Shown: positions 41,823-50,989, numbered from the stretch's first letter. The stretch is 54,053 nt of DNA from Acidobacteriaceae bacterium (GCA_030041515.1 JASHNS010000009.1:1-54053); one strand, 5' to 3'. Program-made: numbers and translations. The notes: a model not told the origin generated them from the letters alone.

Positions 41823-43076
41823 ATGGCAATCAGCGACTCTCGCGAATCCGTGCGCATGGCGATGTCGACATTGCGCACGAACAAAATGCGCTCGGGACTG
41901 ACGATTTTCGGTGTCGTTATCGGCGTCGCGACGGTCATCGCCATTTCCTCTCTCATCAATGGCGTGAACAACCGCGTGGCCGACATGGCACATTCCTTCG
42001 GGACGAACGTGCTTTGGATCTTTCGCTGGAATCCGATCGGCACGCGGCCCACGGCGGAGATGCTGGCACGGCCCTATCTGACGCTGGATGATGCCGCGGC
42101 GCTGGGAACGCTGCCGCATGTGGTGGCCGTGGACGCGGCGCGGCAGTTCGCAAACTGGCAGCTGAACGTTGGCCAGGTGGCGGTCCAGTACAAAAACAGG
42201 ATCGTGCAGAACACCATCCTTGAAGGCGCGATGCCTACGTTTGCCAGCGTCTCCAACGTGCAGTTTCTGGAGGGCCGCCCGTTCAGCGCGGACGAGGCGC
42301 TGCGCGGCGCCAACGTGGTCGATTTAGGGCACGACACGGCTGCGAAGCTGTTTCCTGACGAGGACCCCATCGGGAAGGACGTCATCATCGATGGCGATGT
42401 CTTCACCGTGATCGGCGTACTGGACAAGTTCAAACAGGCCTTCGGAAGCGGTCCGGACCCGCAGGATAACCGAGCGGAGTTCGCCCTGAGCACGTTCAAC
42501 AAAATCCATCCTGAGGTCACGGACACTGTCATTGCCGTCAAATATGACAACGAGAAGAACAAGGAACTGGTGACGGAAGAGGTGCGCGAGATGCTGCGGG
42601 CGCGCAGGCGGGTGCGCGTCGAGAAGGACGATAACTTCGCCATATTCAGTCCGGATTCCATTCTTAGCTTCTGGTCGCAGATCACCACCGGACTGGTGAT
42701 CTTCATGTTCGCCATTTCCTCGGTGGGCTTGCTGGTGGGCGGCATCGGAGTCATGAACATCATGCTGGTCTCGGTGACGGAGCGGACGCGCGAGATCGGC
42801 GTGCGCAAGGCCATCGGCGCCACCCGTCGCAATGTTCTGGTGCAGTTCACCGTGGAAGCCATTACTCTGTGCGCGCTGGGGGGCGTTATCGGCATTCTCC
42901 TCGGCGGAATCATCACCGCCATCGTGCGCTACGGCATCACGTTTCCAGCCAGCATGTCCATCTTCTGGACGGTGACTGGTTTTGTCGTTTCCTGCGCGAT
43001 CGGACTGGTGTTCGGTATCTATCCGGCATGGAAGGCAGCGAATCTGGATCCTATTGTGGCGCTTCGGTATGAGTAG
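41823..43076 (+). CDS. MacB/FtsX-type ABC permease, second of a pair
   Basis: A 417-residue homologue of the preceding gene, starting at ATG 41823 three bases after its stop. It shares the four-helix layout: STLRTNKMRSGLTIFGVVIGVATVIAISSLINGVNN at the N-terminus, a periplasmic domain, then GVMNIMLVSVTERTREIGVRKAIGATRRNVLVQFTVEAITLCALGGVIGILLGG and GIYPAWKAANLDPIVALRYE. It lacks the CxxC pair of its partner. The two probably form a heterodimer that needs a MacB/LolD-type ATPase from elsewhere. The pseudo-protease gene follows after 167 bases. Confidence 0.9.
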   Translation: MAISDSRESVRMAMSTLRTNKMRSGLTIFGVVIGVATVIAISSLINGVNNRVADMAHSFGTNVLWIFRWNPIGTRPTAEMLARPYLTLDDAAALGTLPHVVAVDAARQFANWQLNVGQVAVQYKNRIVQNTILEGAMPTFASVSNVQFLEGRPFSADEALRGANVVDLGHDTAAKLFPDEDPIGKDVIIDGDVFTVIGVLDKFKQAFGSGPDPQDNRAEFALSTFNKIHPEVTDTVIAVKYDNEKNKELVTEEVREMLRARRRVRVEKDDNFAIFSPDSILSFWSQITTGLVIFMFAISSVGLLVGGIGVMNIMLVSVTERTREIGVRKAIGATRRNVLVQFTVEAITLCALGGVIGILLGGIITAIVRYGITFPASMSIFWTVTGFVVSCAIGLVFGIYPAWKAANLDPIVALRYE

Positions 43077-43243
43077 AACCGCCGGCCGGGGAGACCGGGA
43101 GCCGGTGCGCCAGGATTCACGATTGTGGCGGACGAGCGGGGCCTCCGGAAACGCCCGCAGTGCCCGTGGGTTATCATAGAAGCACCCAGCGGCGTGGCAT
43201 TCCCGGAGACTGCCGAGGATCCACGTCCCGTGTCCTACACCTT

Positions 43244-44461
43244 ATGTCCAGAAGTTTCCATCGCGCTATCCTCGGTATTTCCGTCGCTGTCATTCTCGTG
43301 GTTTTCCTCGGCGCCTTTGGGCCGCCGGGAGTGAGCGCCAGCCAGAACGACGGCGCCTACCTCCAGATGAGTGTCTACGAGGATGTTCTGCACAAGATTC
43401 AGACCGACTACGTCACGACGCCGAACATCGGGCAGGTGACCAACGGCGCGCTGCACGGCCTGCTGGAGTCGCTCGATCCTGAATCCAGTTACCTGACCAA
43501 GGATGAATACGCCACCTACCTGGATCATCAGCACGAAGGCCAGGCGCAGGTGGGACTGGAAGTTTCCAAGCGCTATGGCTACGGCAGCGTGGTCACGGTC
43601 ATTCCGGGAAGCCCGGCTGCCAAGGCTAACATCGAAGATGGCGATCTGATCGAAGCCATCGGTGGCAAAACGACGCGCGTCATGTCCCTGGCGATGATCC
43701 GGCTGTTGTTGGAGGGCAAGCCGGGAACGACAGTAAGTTTCGACCTGGTGCGGCCGGGCGATCCGAAGCCGGATACGATCACGCTGACCCGCACCAACAT
43801 GGCGCCGCCAGCTTTGGACGTCCGGCAGTACAAGGATTCGAGCGTACTTTATCTGAAGCCGACCGTGCTGACTCAGGATCGGGTGGACGAAGTCCTTGCT
43901 CGCTTGCGCGCGATGCCTAAAGATGGCGACAAGAAGGTGATTCTGGACCTGCGCGATACCGCAGTGGGCAGCGAGGACCAGGGCATTCGCCTGGCGAACG
44001 CATTCCTGCAGTCGGGCACGATTGCGATGCTGGCCGGGCAGACGGTTCCGAGCAGGAGTTTCACCGCGGAAGCTTCCCAGTTCATCACGGCGGCGCCCCT
44101 GGTTGTTCTTGTCAATGGCGGGACGGCCGGAGCGGCGGAGATTGTGGCCGGGGCCGTTCTCGACAATAAGCGGGGCGAGGTCGTGGGCGAACGCACCTTT
44201 GGCGAAGGCGGCGAACTGAAGACCTTCGACCTGCCGGACGGTGCGGCACTGCTGCTCACCGTGGCGAAGTACGAGACCCCGGACGGGCAGAAGATCGAGG
44301 ACAAAGCGATCACGCCGAATGTTGAGGTGGCGGAGGAACAGGGACAGCTTTCGATTCCGGCTGCGAACGCGGTGAAAAATGCCCCGGCGGCTCAACCTCA
44401 GCAGCAACCCGACGAGCAGCTGAATAAGGCGCTGGATATTCTGAAGCAGAAGAGCGCGTAA
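43244..44461 (+). CDS. S41 peptidase homologue with PDZ domain, predicted catalytically inactive
   Basis: A 405-residue carboxyl-terminal-processing protease homologue. The N-terminus has a membrane/signal segment (RAILGISVAVILVVFLGAFG). The PDZ domain is about residues 105-190 (GYGSVVTVIPGSPAAKANIEDGDLIEAIGG...). The peptidase core is about 200-345. Aligned without gaps to the known Tsp/CtpA active site, the region T294-A-G-A-A-E299 replaces SASASE, so the nucleophile Ser is Gly296; the Lys of FGKG is Glu321 in FGEG. Only the Asp (D307) is kept. It is therefore probably a pseudoprotease that binds, but does not cut, protein tails. The C-terminus is Gln/Pro-rich. PBP1A follows 17 bases later. 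Confidence 0.9.
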   Translation: MSRSFHRAILGISVAVILVVFLGAFGPPGVSASQNDGAYLQMSVYEDVLHKIQTDYVTTPNIGQVTNGALHGLLESLDPESSYLTKDEYATYLDHQHEGQAQVGLEVSKRYGYGSVVTVIPGSPAAKANIEDGDLIEAIGGKTTRVMSLAMIRLLLEGKPGTTVSFDLVRPGDPKPDTITLTRTNMAPPALDVRQYKDSSVLYLKPTVLTQDRVDEVLARLRAMPKDGDKKVILDLRDTAVGSEDQGIRLANAFLQSGTIAMLAGQTVPSRSFTAEASQFITAAPLVVLVNGGTAGAAEIVAGAVLDNKRGEVVGERTFGEGGELKTFDLPDGAALLLTVAKYETPDGQKIEDKAITPNVEVAEEQGQLSIPAANAVKNAPAAQPQQQPDEQLNKALDILKQKSA

Positions 44462-44478
44462 GAGCTAAACTCGGGTAG

Positions 44479-46710
44479 TTGAATCTCATTACCCCATCAG
44501 CGCAGGACGAGGAGCCGGAACCAGGAGGCTTCCAGCCGGGAGCCGGACGGCGGAAGATCGCGGGCAGCGTGGCGCTGGTATTTCTGATTCTGCTGGCTGC
44601 AGCGGCCGGGGCGCTCACCGGCCTGATGCTGGTTTACTCCGTAGACCTGCCGCAGATCGATCAGCTCGAGCACTACCAGCCGATCGCCACCACGCAGCTC
44701 TATGACGTCCACGGCCGCATCATCGGTTCCTTCGCGCTCGAGCGCCGGACGCCGGTAGGTTACAGCGATTTTTCACCGCTGCTGCGGCAGGCGGTGATTT
44801 CCACCGAAGACCGGGATTTCGAAAGCCACTGGGGTGTGAATCTGTTCCGCGTGGCGGGCGCGGCGTGGCATGACGTTTTTTCCAAAGGCCGTGCGCAGGG
44901 GGCGTCGACGCTGACCATGCAACTGGCGCGCAATCTCTTCCTTACGAACGAACGCACTCTCTCGCGCAAGTTGCAGGAGGTGTTGCTCTCGCTGCAGATC
45001 GAGCATCGCTTCACGAAGCAGCAGATCTTTACGCTCTACGGCAACCAGATTTATCTGGGCAGCGGCGTATACGGGTTTGAGGCGGGCGCGCAGTATTACT
45101 TTTCAAAGCACGCCAGTGATCTGACGCTGACCGAAGCGGCGATGCTGGCTGGGCTGCCGAAAGGTCCAGTCGAATTTTCGCCTGTCCTGAATCCGGAACG
45201 TGCGCTGCGGCGGCGCAATCTTGTGATCGACGCGATGCTTGAGGACGGGAAAATTACTGTGACCCAGGCAGAGGCCGCGCGCTCGTCGCCGCTGGGGCTT
45301 CACATCGAGCCGCCACCGAACTCCGTCGCTCCGTGGTTCGTGGAAGAGGTGCGACAGGAACTGGACCGACGGTTTGGTTCCGAGGAGGTTCATTCAGGGG
45401 GCCTGCGCGTCTACACCACGATGGACCTGGACTATCAGGAGGCGGCGAATCAGGCTGTACTGGATGGTTTGGCTGCCTACGAGCGCAGCCGTGGCTGGCG
45501 CGGCCAACTCCTCAACGTGATTGCCGGCGGCTATTCCGTTGAGGACTTCAGGCATCCCGACTGGGTGCAGCCGCCCTCGCCGGGAGCGTACATCCACGCG
45601 GTCGTCACCGGCGTGCTGCCCTGGCAGGTAACCGCGCGCATCGGAGAACGAACGTTGATTCTGACGGCTGCGGACTGGGCGTGGACCGGATATTCCACGG
45701 CAGATAAATTTCTGCATGTCGGCGACATCATCTATGTGCAGATCACCGCAGGGGATAACGGCTCCGGTGGACTTTTGCGCGGCACGCTGGAAGAAGATAC
45801 CGGCGCGCAGGGCGCGCTGCTGGCCATGGATAACACCAGCGGCGATGTGCTGGCTCTGGTGGGAGGGCGGGACTTCGACCTTTCTCAATTCGATCGCGCC
45901 ACTCAGGCGCAACGGCAGACCGGTTCGTCGTTCAAGCCATACGTCTACACGGCGGCCGTCGAGGACGGACTGACTCCTGAGGACACGATTGTTGATCACC
46001 CCGTGTCCTTTGGCGCCTACGTGCCGCACAACTACGACGGACGGTTTCTGGGCCGCATTTCTCTGCTGAAGGCCTTTGCGGATTCGCGCAATATTCCCGC
46101 GCTGGAACTGGCGCAGCGCGTCGGGATTGAGAACGTGATCCGTACGGCGCGCCGCTTCGGAATTACTACCGATATTCCGCCCTACCTGCCCATCGCGCTC
46201 GGCTCGGCGGACGTCACTCTCGAGCAACAGGTGGCGGCGTACTCCGTGTTTCCCAACGATGGCCTGCGCGTAGCTCCTCATCTCATCCGCCGCGTGATCG
46301 CCGCCGACGGCACGCCGCTCTTCGAAGAGACGCCGGAAGTGAAGGAGGCGATCAGCCAGAAGACGGCGCGGACGATGATGATCTTTTTGCGCAGCGTAGC
46401 GACCGAGGGAACAGCAGGGTCGCTGGCGGCGCTGCACTATCCCCTGGGCGGCAAGACAGGGACGACGAATGACTTTACCGACGCCTGGTTCGTAGGCTTC
46501 TCGCCTTCGGTCAGCTGCGGCGTGTGGGTGGGCTACGACAGCCGCGAATCACTGGGCGATAAAGAGACTGGCGCGCGCGCCGCGCTGCCCATCTGGACCG
46601 ACTTTATGAAGACGGTGATCACGGCATCGCCCAACGAAGCGTTTCCGGGCACGCCCTCGACACCCTCGGACGCGGCGAAACAGACGGCGAAGCTGACGGA
46701 ATTTCATTAA
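44479..46710 (+). CDS. Penicillin-binding protein 1A (bifunctional transglycosylase/transpeptidase)
   Basis: A 743-residue class A PBP building and cross-linking peptidoglycan in the periplasm. One membrane anchor (VALVFLILLAAAAGALTGLMLVYS) is followed by a GT51 domain (about residues 65-245) with AVISTEDRDFESHWGVN, QGASTLTMQLARNLFL and RKLQEVLLSLQIEHRFTKQQI. A linker insertion of about 100 residues precedes the transpeptidase domain, whose motifs are SSFK (in QTGSSFKPYVY), SRN (in ADSRNIPAL) and KTG (in GGKTGTTNDFTDAWFVG). The TTG at 44479 is the only usable start, as no ATG or GTG precedes the membrane anchor; ribosome binding site support is weak. It is 17 bases after the pseudo-protease gene, suggesting co-expression. 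Confidence 0.94.
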   Translation: MNLITPSAQDEEPEPGGFQPGAGRRKIAGSVALVFLILLAAAAGALTGLMLVYSVDLPQIDQLEHYQPIATTQLYDVHGRIIGSFALERRTPVGYSDFSPLLRQAVISTEDRDFESHWGVNLFRVAGAAWHDVFSKGRAQGASTLTMQLARNLFLTNERTLSRKLQEVLLSLQIEHRFTKQQIFTLYGNQIYLGSGVYGFEAGAQYYFSKHASDLTLTEAAMLAGLPKGPVEFSPVLNPERALRRRNLVIDAMLEDGKITVTQAEAARSSPLGLHIEPPPNSVAPWFVEEVRQELDRRFGSEEVHSGGLRVYTTMDLDYQEAANQAVLDGLAAYERSRGWRGQLLNVIAGGYSVEDFRHPDWVQPPSPGAYIHAVVTGVLPWQVTARIGERTLILTAADWAWTGYSTADKFLHVGDIIYVQITAGDNGSGGLLRGTLEEDTGAQGALLAMDNTSGDVLALVGGRDFDLSQFDRATQAQRQTGSSFKPYVYTAAVEDGLTPEDTIVDHPVSFGAYVPHNYDGRFLGRISLLKAFADSRNIPALELAQRVGIENVIRTARRFGITTDIPPYLPIALGSADVTLEQQVAAYSVFPNDGLRVAPHLIRRVIAADGTPLFEETPEVKEAISQKTARTMMIFLRSVATEGTAGSLAALHYPLGGKTGTTNDFTDAWFVGFSPSVSCGVWVGYDSRESLGDKETGARAALPIWTDFMKTVITASPNEAFPGTPSTPSDAAKQTAKLTEFH

Positions 46711-46772
46711 GCGCGTGGCCGCTGCGATCTCTGTTGCCGCCCCGTAAGCGACGCAACGGCCTGGCGGGATGG

Positions 46773-46778
46773 TATCTT
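46773..46778 (+). promoter_or_regulatory. -10-like hexamer directly upstream of the GH18 gene start
   Basis: TATCTT is followed by seven bases and the ATG at 46786. If it is a -10, the message would begin at or next to the start codon. No Shine-Dalgarno is present. Confidence 0.35.
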
Positions 46779-46785
46779 TTCCACC

Positions 46786-47886
46786 ATGCTGCATTTCAAG
46801 TGGATCCGTCCCACGGCCGCTCTGGTCTGCGCGGCTTTTGCTCTCCCTTGCCTGGCGCAAGCTCCACAGGCGCTCTTCTACATGACCGAAACGCCGGATT
46901 CGGTGCGAGATTTTTTGGCGCACGCGTCGCAGGTGGATCTGCTGGTGCCGACCTGGTACTCCGTCGACGAGAGTGGACTCGTCTCCGGGGAACCCGATCC
47001 TCTGGTGATGGCCACGGCGAAGGCCGCGCATGTGCCTGTGGAGCCGATCCTCTCGAACCATGCGGACAACCCAGCCATTTTCCACGCGCTCCTCGGGAAT
47101 CCGGAAGGGCAGAGGCAGATGATCGCCGCTATGCTGCGCGAAGCTGGCGCTTACGGCTACAAGGGGTTCCAGTTCGATTTTGAGAACGTGGCCTGGACCG
47201 ATCGCGATGCGCTGAGCGCCCTGGTGGCTCGCGCCGGCGCCGCATTGCATGCCGCGGGCTTTCAGCTCTCCATCGCCGTCGTACCCGCCGCGCCCGGCTA
47301 TCCGGGCGCGACGGAATTCTCAAGCTGGAATTACGCCTATTGGCAGGGTGCTTACGATCTCGGGTCATTGGCTAAATCCACCGATCTGATTTGCCTGATG
47401 ACCTACGACGAGAACACGGCGTACACCCCGCCTGGGCCGGTGGCCGGCTGGGTGTGGGTAGAGAAGAATCTCGCCTACGCGCTCCAGTCGGTGCCCAAAG
47501 CAAAACTCTCGCTGGGGATCCCGCTTTATGGGCGACACTGGTTTGCAGGCGCGCCGCGGCCGAACCCGGCTACTGCCGCATTGCCCTGGCATCCAGGCGG
47601 ATCGCAGAACGACCTGCCCAACTCCACGGCCGATTACATCAATGGCGAAGACGCGCTCCTGTTGGCCAAAACCTGGGGCGCGACCATCCAGTGGGACCCG
47701 GTGGATCGCAGCTCCTGGTTCTGGTTTTATCGCGATAACGTACGCGAGTGGGTCTTCTTCACGACGGAGCGGAGCTTTGCTGCTCGTTACGATCTGGTGA
47801 AGCAGCGCGGCCTTGAAGGCTTCTGCTCGTGGGTGCTGGGCAGCGAAGATCAGTCAGTCTGGAAGGCGCTGCCCACGCACCCGTAA
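46786..47886 (+). CDS. Secreted GH18-type glycoside hydrolase (spore-coat/YaaH-like fold)
   Basis: A 366-residue exported enzyme with signal peptide MLHFKWIRPTAALVCAAFALPCLA. The GH18 catalytic strand is GYKGFQFDFENV, with catalytic acid E133 in D131-F-E133. LICLMTYDENTAY carries the second conserved active-site motif, and LSLGIPLYGRHW and GLEGFCSWVLGSED complete the barrel. YaaH-like members cleave N-acetylglucosamine bonds in peptidoglycan or chitin. It lies 75 bases after PBP1A, so cell-wall remodelling is a reasonable role. No LysM or other binding domain is present. Confidence 0.87.
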   Translation: MLHFKWIRPTAALVCAAFALPCLAQAPQALFYMTETPDSVRDFLAHASQVDLLVPTWYSVDESGLVSGEPDPLVMATAKAAHVPVEPILSNHADNPAIFHALLGNPEGQRQMIAAMLREAGAYGYKGFQFDFENVAWTDRDALSALVARAGAALHAAGFQLSIAVVPAAPGYPGATEFSSWNYAYWQGAYDLGSLAKSTDLICLMTYDENTAYTPPGPVAGWVWVEKNLAYALQSVPKAKLSLGIPLYGRHWFAGAPRPNPATAALPWHPGGSQNDLPNSTADYINGEDALLLAKTWGATIQWDPVDRSSWFWFYRDNVREWVFFTTERSFAARYDLVKQRGLEGFCSWVLGSEDQSVWKALPTHP

Positions 47887-47927
47887 CCTTCTGCAGCCTG
47901 CGCCATGACGCGGGCATCGAATTCGAT

Positions 47928-48908
47928 ATGACGAGCGCAACTTCCGCCCCCTTTGCGACCCGCAGGCTGGGAAACTCCGACCTTCATCTCACTCCCATTG
48001 GCTTCGGTGCGTGGGCCATCGGAGGAGGGAACTGGGAGTTCGCCTGGGGCTCACAGGACGATAACGATTCGGTTGCTGCCATTCATCGCGCTCTCGACCG
48101 CGGCATCAACTGGATCGACACCGCCGCAGTTTATGGCCTCGGCCACTCCGAGGAGGTTGTCGCGCGAGCCGTTCGATCCTCGCCACAGAAGCCGTATATC
48201 TTTACCAAGTGTTCCCGCCTCGGGAAGCCCGACGGCTCTATCTACGGAAACCTCGATCCCGCATCACTGACCGCGGAACTGCACGAGTCGTTGCGCCGGC
48301 TCGGCGTGGACGCCATCGACCTCTATCAGATTCACTGGCCCGATCCCGAAGGGCAACTCGAAGAGGCCTGGGACACGCTGGCGCGCTTTCAGCAGCAGGG
48401 CAAGGTGCGCTACATTGGCGTCTCCAACTTCAACGTCGAGCAGATGCGGCGCGTGCAGGCAATCGCTCCGATCACCTCGCTGCAGCCGCCCTATTCTCTG
48501 CTGCGGCGCGACATCGAGAGCGAGATTTTGCCCTTTTGCCGGGAGAATGGTATCGGCGTCATCAATTATTCGCCGATGGTATCCGGCCTGCTGACCGGCA
48601 AAATGACCGCCGAGCGTGTTCAGAAGTTCCCTGAAAACGACTGGCGCCGGCGCAACCAGAATTTTCGAGAGCCGAAGCTCTCGCGAAATCTGGCGCTGGC
48701 CGCGCTGCTGACAGAAATCGGCCGCGAACATGGGGTGCAGGCGGGCGTTGTCGCTATTGCATGGACACTCCGCAATCAGGCCGTTACGGCAGCCATCGTC
48801 GGCGCGCGGCGTCCGGAACAGGTTGAGGGAATTCTGCCCGCCGCTACATTCCGGCTCTCCGATGCCGAAGCCGAACGCATCGAACGCTGGCTGGCCGAAC
48901 ATCCCTAA
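47928..48908 (+). CDS. Aldo/keto reductase
   Basis: A 326-residue NADPH-dependent oxidoreductase of the general aldo/keto reductase family. The catalytic tetrad is visible: D64 and Y69 (WIDTAAVYG), K94 (IFTKCSR) and H136 (LYQIHWPDP). The cofactor-binding C-terminal motif is AAIVGARRPEQVEGIL. Length and spacing are typical. The ATG at 47928 lies 41 bases after the GH18 gene with no Shine-Dalgarno; the longer frame overlaps that gene and is not coding. Substrate unknown; many members reduce sugar aldehydes or small ketones. Confidence 0.92.
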   Translation: MTSATSAPFATRRLGNSDLHLTPIGFGAWAIGGGNWEFAWGSQDDNDSVAAIHRALDRGINWIDTAAVYGLGHSEEVVARAVRSSPQKPYIFTKCSRLGKPDGSIYGNLDPASLTAELHESLRRLGVDAIDLYQIHWPDPEGQLEEAWDTLARFQQQGKVRYIGVSNFNVEQMRRVQAIAPITSLQPPYSLLRRDIESEILPFCRENGIGVINYSPMVSGLLTGKMTAERVQKFPENDWRRRNQNFREPKLSRNLALAALLTEIGREHGVQAGVVAIAWTLRNQAVTAAIVGARRPEQVEGILPAATFRLSDAEAERIERWLAEHP

Positions 48909-48968
48909 GCCTGGACGGGCGGGGAGATACCGGGAGATCCTTGCCACGGGCCCAGCGTGGGCGATTGC

Positions 48969-48974
48969 TACACT
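48969..48974 (+). promoter_or_regulatory. -10-like hexamer directly upstream of gatB
   Basis: TACACT lies six bases before ATG 48981 and no Shine-Dalgarno exists between. The spacing suggests a leaderless transcript. Confidence 0.4.
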
Positions 48975-48980
48975 ATCTTC

Positions 48981-50456
48981 ATGGCGTCCGCAGTCACACT
49001 TTCCCCTGAAGTGCGCGCGAAATATGAGGCTGTCATCGGCCTGGAAGTTCATGTGCAGCTGCTGACGGAAACCAAGGCCTTTTGCGGCTGCCCCAATCGC
49101 TTCGGCGCGCCTCCGAACACGAACGTCTGCCCTGTATGCCTTGGGCTTCCCGGGGCGTTGCCGGTGCTGAACAAGCGGGCGGTGGAGTTCGCCACACTGG
49201 CCTCGCTGGCGCTCCATTGCGAGGTGCGGGAGCGGTCGATCTTCGCGCGAAAGAATTACTTTTATCCCGACCTCCCGAAGGGCTACCAGATTTCGCAATA
49301 TGACACGCCGCTGGGGGAGAACGGATGGATCGAAGTGCTCTCGGGCGAGGGCCGGAAGCGCGTCGGCATCACGCGGCTGCACATGGAAGAGGACGCTGGC
49401 AAGTCGATGCACGAGGGCTTCGCCGATTCCGCGACGCGCACCTATGTAGACCTGAACCGTTGTGGGACGCCGCTGGTGGAAATTGTGAGCGAGCCGGACT
49501 TGCGCACGCCCGACGAAGCGTACGAGTATCTGACGCGGCTGAAGGAGATCCTTCTGTACACGGCCGTCAGCGACTGCAACATGGAAGAGGGCTCGCTGCG
49601 CTGCGACGCCAATGTGAGCGTACGCCTGAAGGGCGCTGAAGAGTTCGGCACGAAGGCCGAGGTGAAAAACGTAAACAGTTTCCGCTTTATCCGTGCGGCA
49701 CTGGAATACGAGATCGAGCGCCAGATCGAGCTTGTCGAGAGCGGCGGACGCGTGGTGCAGGAGACGCGGCTCTGGAATGCCGGCGAAGGACGGACGTACT
49801 CCATGCGATCGAAGGAGCAGGCGCACGATTACCGGTACTTCCCGGAGCCGGATTTGCCGCCGCTGATCGTGACCGATGCGTGGAAAGCGGAGATCGCCGC
49901 GCGCATGCCGGAGTTGCCGGGAGCGCGGCGCGCACGCATGATTGCGGAGTACGGCATCACCGAGCAGGATGCGCATACCCTGACCGCATCGCGGGAGTTC
50001 GCGGATCAGTTCGAGGAAGCTGCGCGGGCGGCGAAGAATCCGCGGCGCGTAGCCAACCTGGCTCAGAGCGAGCTCACGATGAGGCTCAAGGCGGCAGGAC
50101 TTGAACTGGATCAGTCGCCCATCTCCATGAAGGGCGTGGCGCAGGCGGCGGACCTGGCAGAAGAAGGGAAGCTCTCCAGCAAGCAGCTGAAGCAGCTCTT
50201 CGATCTGTGCTTCGAGCGGAAGGAAGACTTCGGGACGGTCTACGAGCGAGAGAAGCCGCAGCAGATCACGGATTCATCGGTAATTGAGAAGATGATTGAT
50301 GAAGTCATCGCGGCAAACCCTGCGCAGGTGGAGCAATACCGCAAGGGCAAGAAGACAGTAGCGGCGTTCTTCGTCGGTCAGGTGATGAAAGCCTCGAAGG
50401 GGCAAGCCAACCCTGCGCTTCTGAACGAACTGGTGACGAAGAAGCTCGACGCCTAA
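48981..50456 (+). CDS. gatB: Aspartyl/glutamyl-tRNA amidotransferase subunit B
   Basis: A 491-residue subunit of the GatCAB complex, which amidates Glu-tRNA-Gln or Asp-tRNA-Asn in the cytoplasm. Hallmarks are YEAVIGLEVHVQLLTETKAFCGC, CPVCLGLPGALPVLNKRAVE with the zinc-site cysteines, KNYFYPDLPKGYQISQYD, and the signature AVSDCNMEEGSLRCDANVSVR. The C-terminal tail domain ends in KGQANPALLNELVTKKL, as expected for the YqeY-like module. Length is normal. The gatA and gatC genes are not in the window, so the complex is encoded at separate sites. Confidence 0.97.
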   Translation: MASAVTLSPEVRAKYEAVIGLEVHVQLLTETKAFCGCPNRFGAPPNTNVCPVCLGLPGALPVLNKRAVEFATLASLALHCEVRERSIFARKNYFYPDLPKGYQISQYDTPLGENGWIEVLSGEGRKRVGITRLHMEEDAGKSMHEGFADSATRTYVDLNRCGTPLVEIVSEPDLRTPDEAYEYLTRLKEILLYTAVSDCNMEEGSLRCDANVSVRLKGAEEFGTKAEVKNVNSFRFIRAALEYEIERQIELVESGGRVVQETRLWNAGEGRTYSMRSKEQAHDYRYFPEPDLPPLIVTDAWKAEIAARMPELPGARRARMIAEYGITEQDAHTLTASREFADQFEEAARAAKNPRRVANLAQSELTMRLKAAGLELDQSPISMKGVAQAADLAEEGKLSSKQLKQLFDLCFERKEDFGTVYEREKPQQITDSSVIEKMIDEVIAANPAQVEQYRKGKKTVAAFFVGQVMKASKGQANPALLNELVTKKLDA

Positions 50457-50551
50457 GAGGCCAGATCACTCCCCATTTTGCTCTGTTTCGCTGCGGACAC
50501 CGGTGCAGGTGGTGACGGTGCGGGTGGGGGCGGCCTCCTCAGCGCGCGGGA

Positions 50552-50989
50552 TTAATCATGCGCATAAGCCGTGCCGCGCAACAGGTCGATGCGCCACTCT
50601 AGGTCATGGTCCCCGCACAAGATCTTCGGCGAAAGCCTGACAAGCCTGCGTGCCACTTCGGGCCAGGTTGGAAGTCTTGCAGCATAGACAATATGCCGCT
50701 TCCCGCAATCCTTGTGGGCGCATGTGCATGTGACCCTCCAAAGTGGGGGCACCGGCGCGCCCGGGCTCCTGATGTCGAGATCGCTCTGAATATCTTCAGG
50801 AGAGCGTACGCAGGCCAGTCCGTGACGGAGGCATACAAAATTCGCCGGCCAGTATTCCGTGGGCTGGTATAGCGGGCCTTCATATTTTCCCAGGGGGCTT
50901 TGGTGGGGGAGGGGAAGATGGCAGATCGGCTCCAGTTGTGTAGGGATGCAATCGAAGCGAATCGAATAAACGATTGTGAAGTCACCCAT
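50552..50989 (-). CDS. Hypothetical protein with conserved-looking Cys/His motif
   Basis: A 145-residue protein starting at ATG 50989, with GAGG seven bases upstream. No signal peptide or membrane segment. The second half contains CTCAHKDCGKRHIVY and later LCGDHDLEWRIDLL, which could form a zinc site. Composition is normal for a protein, with Trp, Tyr and balanced charges, unlike antisense shadows. The family was not recognised. It is flanked by long gene-free stretches on its 5' side and opposes gatB. Confidence 0.6.
   Translation of the reverse strand: MGDFTIVYSIRFDCIPTQLEPICHLPLPHQSPLGKYEGPLYQPTEYWPANFVCLRHGLACVRSPEDIQSDLDIRSPGAPVPPLWRVTCTCAHKDCGKRHIVYAARLPTWPEVARRLVRLSPKILCGDHDLEWRIDLLRGTAYAHD

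Noticed and set aside
48264-49976. 570-codon minus-strand frame across the aldo/keto reductase and gatB
   Set aside because: Both plus-strand genes carry conserved catalytic motifs, and the antisense product has no recognisable domain.
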